Assembly (NCBI GenBank): GCA_951800675.1
Contig: CATOKC010000068.1
Coordinates: forward strand, 1-17,744
Length of the DNA stretch: 17,744 bases
Direction of reading: 5' to 3'
Source of the DNA: an uncultured Oscillibacter sp.
GTDB taxonomy: Bacteria > Bacillota_A > Clostridia > Oscillospirales > Oscillospiraceae
The notes below the pieces were generated by a model that did no database searches, was not told the origin of the DNA, and saw only the letters and a list, made by a program, of their open reading frames with translations. A program made the position numbers and the translations under genes. Positions 14,273 to 17,744 of the stretch are shown here, piece by piece (position 1 is the first letter of the stretch; every line of letters begins with the position of its first letter).

Positions 14273-14493
14273 GGTATCTCAACTCCCTTCGACATCTATG
14301 ATAGTGCAAAGCACAGGAAAAATCCACGACAAATTTTTAAATGCGAAAAGTGCCCTCTTCCGACTGCGCCGCAACGGATTGCGCTGCATTTGTATTTGTC
14401 TCAAATTCTGCGATGTCCATTTTTGATATCGTCCATTCCTCAGGCCCATTTTTCCGCCCCTTTGCAAAACAGCTTTTAATTCTCCGCCAAAGC

Positions 14494-14517
14494 TTGACCC
14501 ATAACCTGACCCAGAAC
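14494..14517 (+). repeat. Tandem 12-bp direct repeats, left arm-type sites
   Basis: TTGACCCATAAC is followed immediately by CTGACCCAGAAC. Near-identical 12-mers in the same orientation stand on the other side of the tRNA core at 14753-14776. This fits integrase arm-binding repeats. The rest of 14273-14640 shows no convincing gene. Confidence 0.55.
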
Positions 14518-14636
14518 AGGAAATCTCCCTGCGGAAATAGTGGAATGGGCGGTATCAAAGGGTATCCAATTTCCGAACGACCAGCATCAAACAAGGCCGA
14601 ATGGGTCCGATTCCACTCTTCAGACAAGCTACGGAC

Positions 14637-14670
14637 CAGGCCGGGGGTTCGAATCCCTCAGGGCGTACCA
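14637..14670 (+). tRNA. 3'-terminal tRNA fragment, integration core (att) site
   Basis: The sequence folds as the T-arm and acceptor 3' strand of a tRNA: a T-stem GGGGG/CCCTC around loop TTCGAAT, then AGGGCGT, discriminator A and encoded CCA. The expected 5' acceptor strand (ACGCCCT or similar) is absent upstream, so this is not a complete gene. Tyrosine integrases often recombine at such tRNA 3' ends, and an integrase lies just to the right. The amino-acid identity cannot be read because the anticodon arm is missing. Confidence 0.75.
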
Positions 14671-14704
14671 AAACCGCTGAAATTCTTTAAATTTCAGCGG
14701 TTTT
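14670..14704 (+). terminator. Terminator hairpin directly after the tRNA 3' end
   Basis: A perfect 15-bp stem, AAAACCGCTGAAATT and AATTTCAGCGGTTTT, with loop CTTTA. The T-rich and A-rich arm ends allow termination on either strand. A terminator abutting a tRNA 3' end is the normal chromosomal layout. Confidence 0.8.
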
Positions 14705-14752
14705 GTTCATTCCTCTGTACTTTTTCTGGCAGCTTGATTTTGTAACTCCGGT

Positions 14753-14776
14753 TTGACCCAAGCCGTGACCCATACC
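14753..14776 (+). repeat. Tandem 12-bp direct repeats, right arm-type sites
   Basis: TTGACCCAAGCC is followed immediately by GTGACCCATACC, sharing TGACCCA with the pair at 14494-14517 in the same orientation. They lie just beyond the end of the integrase gene, as arm sites usually do. Confidence 0.55.
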
Positions 14777-14790
14777 AAAGTTCGGAGTGG

Positions 14791-14967
14791 TTAGGGCTGG
14801 AGAGTACCGGAGAGGAAACTGCCCACGGCGTTTGCCGCCTGCTTCTGCATGGAGGTAGTCACGTGGGCGTAGGTGTCTAGGGTGAAGCCCGCCGAATAGT
14901 GGCCCAGTATGGCGGAGAGCGTTTTCACGTCTACGCCGTTTTGCAGAGCCAGGACCGAGAACGTATG
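14791..14967 (-). pseudogene. Tyrosine integrase, C-terminal piece
   Basis: Fifty-eight codons from His-Thr-Phe to a TAA stop encode the end of a phage/ICE integrase: TFSVLALQNGVDVKTLSAILG, then GHYS with its conserved histidine, and the catalytic tyrosine in LDTYAHVTTSMQKQ. It has no start codon. It is the direct continuation of the piece at 16983-17744, which stops after HDLR. Joining the two across the insert recreates CGT CAT ACG, that is RHT, exactly in frame. The tRNA core site lies about 120 bases beyond the stop, the usual position for an integrase next to its attachment site. Confidence 0.9.
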
Positions 14968-14979
14968 CCCTTATGGCAT

Positions 14980-15037
14980 AATAAGGACAAATCGGAAAAC
15001 CCTTGCGGCGCAAGGAGTTGACTGGTTTGTCCTTATT
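14980..15037. repeat. Long nested inverted repeat at the left end of the insert
   Basis: AATAAGGACAAA and TTTGTCCTTATT form a perfect 12-bp inverted repeat, with a second hairpin CCTTGC/GCAAGG nested between them. It begins 13 bases inside the insert. It could be a recombinase site, a terminator for the minus strand (TTATT-rich) or a replication/transfer structure. Confidence 0.5.
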
Positions 15038-15128
15038 CTTTTTCCACCTAATCCCCTGCAAAAAAAGGCGCAACAAGGGAAGCCAAAAAGCGAGGTGTAA
15101 CGTAAAGGACAAAGACAGTGTATAGCAT

Positions 15129-15168
15129 CCAGCCGGGACCACATAGCGTCCCGGCTGGGCGCTTTTTA
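15129..15168 (+). terminator. Rho-independent terminator within the insert
   Basis: An 11-bp stem, CCAGCCGGGAC and GTCCCGGCTGG, with loop CACATAGC, is followed by GCGC and five Ts. No gene ends just upstream within the insert, so it probably closed a gene now lost, or insulates the region. Confidence 0.7.
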
Positions 15169-15401
15169 CCAGCAGGGGACAGGACAGCGAGCCTCACGGC
15201 GGGCCTTGTGCCTGGGACTGCTCAGGCAAACCGGCGCGGGTTAATCCCTGCGCCTCATGCGAGTGATGAAGCTGTCTCCGTTCCGAACACCAGCGAGGAA
15301 CGGCGCACTTTTATACATGACCTACGGCAATGTATCCGTGCGCTCTGCGAGGCCGCTGCCTGAATCGCTGACTTGTTACCGCTCCAGGCAGCTTGTGCGT
15401 A

Positions 15402-15592
15402 CAAGGGGCACGCCCCTTGCGCCGCTCTGCGGCTATCCCCCGTGACACTGCTACGTTACTTTCTCCCTGCTGGTCATGCGAAGCATGGAGCCGCACCGAC
15501 AGGTGCGTTCAACTGGACACAAAGTGGCCCGTCCGGGGCTTGGGGGAACCTCAACAAGCTGCATCGGAATATCGAAAACGATATTCCGATGC
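15402..15592. other. Hairpin-dense non-coding stretch, candidate transfer or replication origin
   Basis: Four perfect hairpins lie within 190 bases: CAAGGGGC/GCCCCTTG (15402-15419, 2-base spacer), CATGC/GCATG (15475-15487), CGCACC/GGTGCG (15492-15507) and a 14-bp stem GCATCGGAATATCG/CGATATTCCGATGC with an AAAA loop (15561-15592). No T-run follows the last one. I find no convincing gene in 14968-15805. Such clustering is typical of oriT or single-strand origins on mobilisable elements, but no relaxase is present to support it. Confidence 0.35.
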
Positions 15593-15620
15593 CCTGCTTG
15601 CCCGCTCTAAAACCTACAAC

Positions 15621-15649
15621 TTGACCCGCCCCTCTGCGTGTGCTATACT
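15621..15649 (+). promoter_or_regulatory. Consensus sigma-A-type promoter for the insert cargo genes
   Basis: TTGACC (15621-15626) and TATACT (15644-15649) are separated by exactly 17 bases, each one mismatch from consensus. The next genes on this strand start at about 15806, so a leader of roughly 150 bases is expected. Confidence 0.75.
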
Positions 15650-15821
15650 GTGCCCAGCAACAACCCGAAAATCGCAATTTGTACAAAGCCTTGGAGAATT
15701 AAAATACAACAAAAGCAGGCTGTTGGAAAAGTTTACCAGGACTTTTGAAGGGCTGACGCCCGGCACGGCTGAGCCGGGTCATAATTTCTGAAAGGAACGG
15801 TAAAAATGAGAGTTTTGTCAT

Positions 15822-16439
15822 ATGACCCAAGCGGAGATTATTTTTTTTGTTGAAACAACGTGGAACGAGTTTCGTAAATTGGCTGGCAAATATAAAATGG
15901 ATACCCGTGGCATGGGGGTCGAAGAAGTCATTGAAAATTACAAGCTGATTCAGGAGGATCAGGAGGACCAAAACGTGAGCGGCTGGTCATATCGGCAATA
16001 TATCATGGATTTGTATGACATAGATTATATGCCAGACGTGTGCCTTATCACAAGCAGGGACTTATCAGTTATTGAGGTTGAGCTATACGACTTTCCGTTT
16101 GGACATATGTGGAACGGAGAGAGCCCATGGGAAAAAATTGAAACCGTTGTCATTCATGATTTGACCGATCTGGCGGTATTAGAGTGCGTGGGAAAAGAAC
16201 GGCAGAAGAGCGATATATCTGTTTATCATGGTTTTGAAGAAAGAGGAGCAAAGCCGGAATACAGTACAAATTTCTCTAAGGAACCTATGACGGAACCAGA
16301 GCGGCATACAGTAGGAAGTCTGTTGAAGCAAGCTGTCGAAAATATGGCAAAACAGAGAGGGCCGTACAACATGCTTTGGTCGAGAAAAGATTTGACACCG
16401 CAAAAGTGGGAGTATTTTGTGAATATTACGCAAAAATGA
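15822..16439 (+). CDS. Unrecognised cargo protein, apparent frameshift near its start
   Basis: The open frame from 15822 encodes 205 aa that I cannot assign. It is acidic, tyrosine- and tryptophan-rich, and looks globular and cytosolic, without membrane helices. The ATG at 15822 has no ribosome site. A better start is the ATG at 15806, with GAAAGGAACGG upstream. It reads MRVLSYDPSGDYFF and joins the main frame as VETTWNEFRKL if one T is removed from the T8 run at 15841-15848. That gives 210 aa. The run could be a sequencing error, a real mutation or a slippage site. The tail overlaps the DUF4365 gene by 64 bases, so the pair probably works together. It is AT-richer than the window's left part. 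Confidence 0.65.
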   Translation: MTQAEIIFFVETTWNEFRKLAGKYKMDTRGMGVEEVIENYKLIQEDQEDQNVSGWSYRQYIMDLYDIDYMPDVCLITSRDLSVIEVELYDFPFGHMWNGESPWEKIETVVIHDLTDLAVLECVGKERQKSDISVYHGFEERGAKPEYSTNFSKEPMTEPERHTVGSLLKQAVENMAKQRGPYNMLWSRKDLTPQKWEYFVNITQK

Positions 16440-16819
16440 CGCTGATCTCTTACGGGATAAATATCTATACATCCGAGATAGACGATCACGGAATTGACTT
16501 TGTAGCGGAGGGCCGGGATGGCCTTTTGAAATTCCAGGTGAAGGGGATCAGGGGATCTTCCCAATATGCCTTTATGATGAAAGAATATTTTAATATCGAG
16601 GACGACGCCATGTTTTTGCTCCTGATGTTGCTTATTGATGGGGAACACCCAGATATGTATATTATTCCAACCTCCGCCTGGCGGCAAAAGAGCAGCGTAT
16701 TTGTTTCCCATGATTACGAAGGAAAAAAGTCAAAACCGGACTATGGAGTAAATGTCTCCAGGAAAAATATGCCAGAACTTGAGAAATACAATATAAAAAA
16801 TATGCTGTCAATATTTTAG
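16376..16819 (+). CDS. DUF4365-like nuclease-fold protein
   Basis: A 147-aa protein resembling DUF4365, a restriction-endonuclease-like fold family often found in accessory and defence loci. The core EYYAKMTLISYGINIYTSEID is followed by DDHGIDFVAEG and then LLKFQVKGIRG. The Asp of GIDF and the Gln-Val-Lys motif match the D...QxK catalytic pattern of PD-(D/E)xK enzymes. The tail has DYEGKKSKPDYGVNVSRKNM, another family-like stretch. The start is probably TTG at 16376, inside the end of the upstream gene, with only a weak ribosome site at long spacing; translational coupling is likely. Nuclease activity and a defence role are inferences from the fold. Confidence 0.78.
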   Translation: MVEKRFDTAKVGVFCEYYAKMTLISYGINIYTSEIDDHGIDFVAEGRDGLLKFQVKGIRGSSQYAFMMKEYFNIEDDAMFLLLMLLIDGEHPDMYIIPTSAWRQKSSVFVSHDYEGKKSKPDYGVNVSRKNMPELEKYNIKNMLSIF

Positions 16820-16982
16820 CGATTACTCTGTCATCACTTTTCCAGAAAATCCGCCAAACTTCCAGTTTATCGGAGAACCTTGCAGAGTGAATGGCATACA
16901 GCATATATGCCGATGCGCTCGAACATTTAATTGCATATTCAAAAAATGGATAAAAATCTGTGTCTTGGGCTTGACATTTGGG

Positions 16983-17744
16983 TGACGGAGGTCGTGGAAG
17001 CGTATCCGCTCCAGTCCTGCCCGTTTCAGCACTCGCTGGAGCATGTGCAGGACGCCGTCCGGGGATATGGGGCCTCCGTATGGCGAGGGGAATACATACT
17101 CGTCTTTTTGCTCCATACCTTTGAGGATTTCGATGGCATCTGTTCCTATCGCAATATTGCGGTAGGAGTTTTTCGTTTTCAGAGGGGCCTCCACCACCTC
17201 GCCATTCTGACGAAGTACCTGCCGCCGGACGTGGAAGATGCCCTTGTTCAGATCAATGTCGCTCCATTTCAGTCCCAACAGTTCTCCTCGCCGGAGGCCG
17301 GTTGCGAGGTCGAATAGTAGAGCTCGAACACGCCGCTGCGCCTCGCCTCCGCAAAGAAGGTGCCCAGACTCTCCGGCGGCAGAATCTTCATCTCTTTCTT
17401 CTCCAGCTTCGGCAGGGCACAGCCCTTCGTGGGATTGGCAGGAATCAGCCGCTGTTCCACCGCACAGTTCAGGGCGGAGGAGACCATCTGGTTGATGTTG
17501 CGCACCGTCTTTACGCTGAGGCCCTTGGGCTTGTTCCTGGCTTCTGTACATTTTACCCTTCCACTCTCCAGCAGATGCTTGTACAGCCGTTGGAGGTCCA
17601 TTGCCGTCAGCTTTTCCAGCGAAATGTCCCCAAGGACGGGCTTGATGTGGTTCTTGATGAATCCCTGGTAGGTCTTGTGCGACGAGGGACGGACTTGTAG
17701 CTTGGCGTAATTTTCCATCCAGGTGTCCAACCATTGACCTACCG
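16983..17744 (-). pseudogene. Tyrosine integrase, N-terminal and central part, frameshifted and running off the window
   Basis: Reading leftward from the right edge gives WLDTWMENYAKLQVRPSSHK, then the SAM-like core-binding domain (HIKPVLGDISLEKLTAMDLQ, NINQMVSSALNCAVEQRLI). At 17312-17317 one T seems to be missing: FELYY must shift frame to join DLATGLRRGELLGLKWSDID, which holds the catalytic Arg. The shifted frame continues through LKTKNSYRNIAI to RIRFHDLRH, the HxxR box, where the insert begins. The true start lies beyond 17744. With the C-terminal piece at 14791-14967 this is a full tyrosine recombinase of ICE type, now inactive as written for two independent reasons. Just inside the insert, 16820-16982 holds no recognisable gene. 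Confidence 0.88.

Larger units (their letters stand above)
14968..16984. mobile_element. Insert of about 2,017 bp splitting the integrase gene
   Basis: This segment interrupts the integrase between its HDLR and HTF residues. Deleting it restores the motif and reading frame without a scar. The dinucleotide TG is present at both junctions (14966-14967 and 16983-16984), so the exact ends could shift by two bases. A 2-bp duplication would suit a serine-recombinase or other 2-bp-duplicating element, but no terminal inverted repeats, transposase or recombinase are seen inside. It contains a long inverted repeat, a terminator, a hairpin-dense stretch, a consensus promoter and two AT-rich genes. It is therefore probably a non-autonomous or decayed element carrying cargo. 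Confidence 0.65.

Noticed and set aside
14337..14627. Minus-strand 96-codon frame left of the tRNA fragment
   Set aside because: It reads through the arm-type repeats, lacks a ribosome site and shows no family resemblance; the segment is better explained as an attachment-site arm.
14594..14670. Complete tRNA gene
   Set aside because: The T-arm and acceptor 3' strand are clear, but no matching 5' acceptor strand or D-arm exists upstream, so only a 3' fragment is supported.
15118..15363. 81-codon plus-strand frame inside the insert
   Set aside because: It starts within the terminator region, has no ribosome site and shows composition drift typical of non-coding GC-rich DNA. Some resemblance to element-borne proteins could not be confirmed.
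15402..15592. CRISPR array
   Set aside because: The repeats are distinct hairpins of different sequence, not regularly spaced copies of one repeat.
14968..16984. Group II intron explaining the split integrase
   Set aside because: No reverse transcriptase gene, no GUGYG start or AY end at the junctions on the integrase strand, and the cargo genes run on the opposite strand.

Overview
The window looks like chromosome from a GC-rich, anaerobic, probably gut-associated member of Bacillota (class Clostridia, most likely Oscillospiraceae-like). The reasons are a mannose-family PTS with its own HPr, a rubrerythrin remnant, an ECF sigma factor paired with a DUF4179-type anti-sigma protein, strong AGGAGG-type ribosome sites, and integrative-element debris typical of these bacteria. 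The genus is inference.

Bases 1-7883 (all on the minus strand) form one coherent sugar-sensing and uptake block. Transcription runs right to left. A membrane-anchored sugar-binding protein, a membrane histidine kinase, a NarL-type response regulator and a second membrane-anchored solute-binding protein are translationally coupled by 3-4 base overlaps. A strong terminator at 3591-3636 closes this set. A palindrome-rich control region follows, then the PTS operon IIA-IIB-IIC-IID, a small two-helix membrane protein and HPr. No ABC permease or ATPase is present, so the two binding proteins look like sensory parts. The simplest model is extracellular sugar sensing that switches on the PTS.

Bases 7900-10030 are a graveyard of accessory genes: a deleted type III DNA methyltransferase fragment whose promoter now points at the sensor operon, a Phd-type antitoxin with a frameshifted ParE/RelE toxin, a rubrerythrin with several lesions, and an 18-codon fragment of a sigma-factor paralogue.

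Bases 10068-13528 (plus strand) hold an ECF sigma factor, its overlapping transmembrane anti-sigma gene, and two tandem paralogous secreted proteins of unrecognised family. A minus-strand XRE regulator follows at 13562-14272.

Bases 14490-17744 are an integrative element end. The 3' end of a tRNA gene (14641-14670) is flanked on both sides by tandem 12-bp repeats, an attP-like arrangement, and followed by a tyrosine integrase gene on the minus strand. That integrase is split within its HxxR region by an insert of about 2,017 bp. Removing the insert restores the HDLRHTF motif exactly in frame. The AT-richer insert carries no recombinase. It has a hairpin-dense segment, a consensus promoter and two genes: one unrecognised protein and a DUF4365-type nuclease-like protein. 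This is the best candidate for an undescribed cargo system here. The N-terminal half of the integrase also has a one-base deletion and runs off the right edge.
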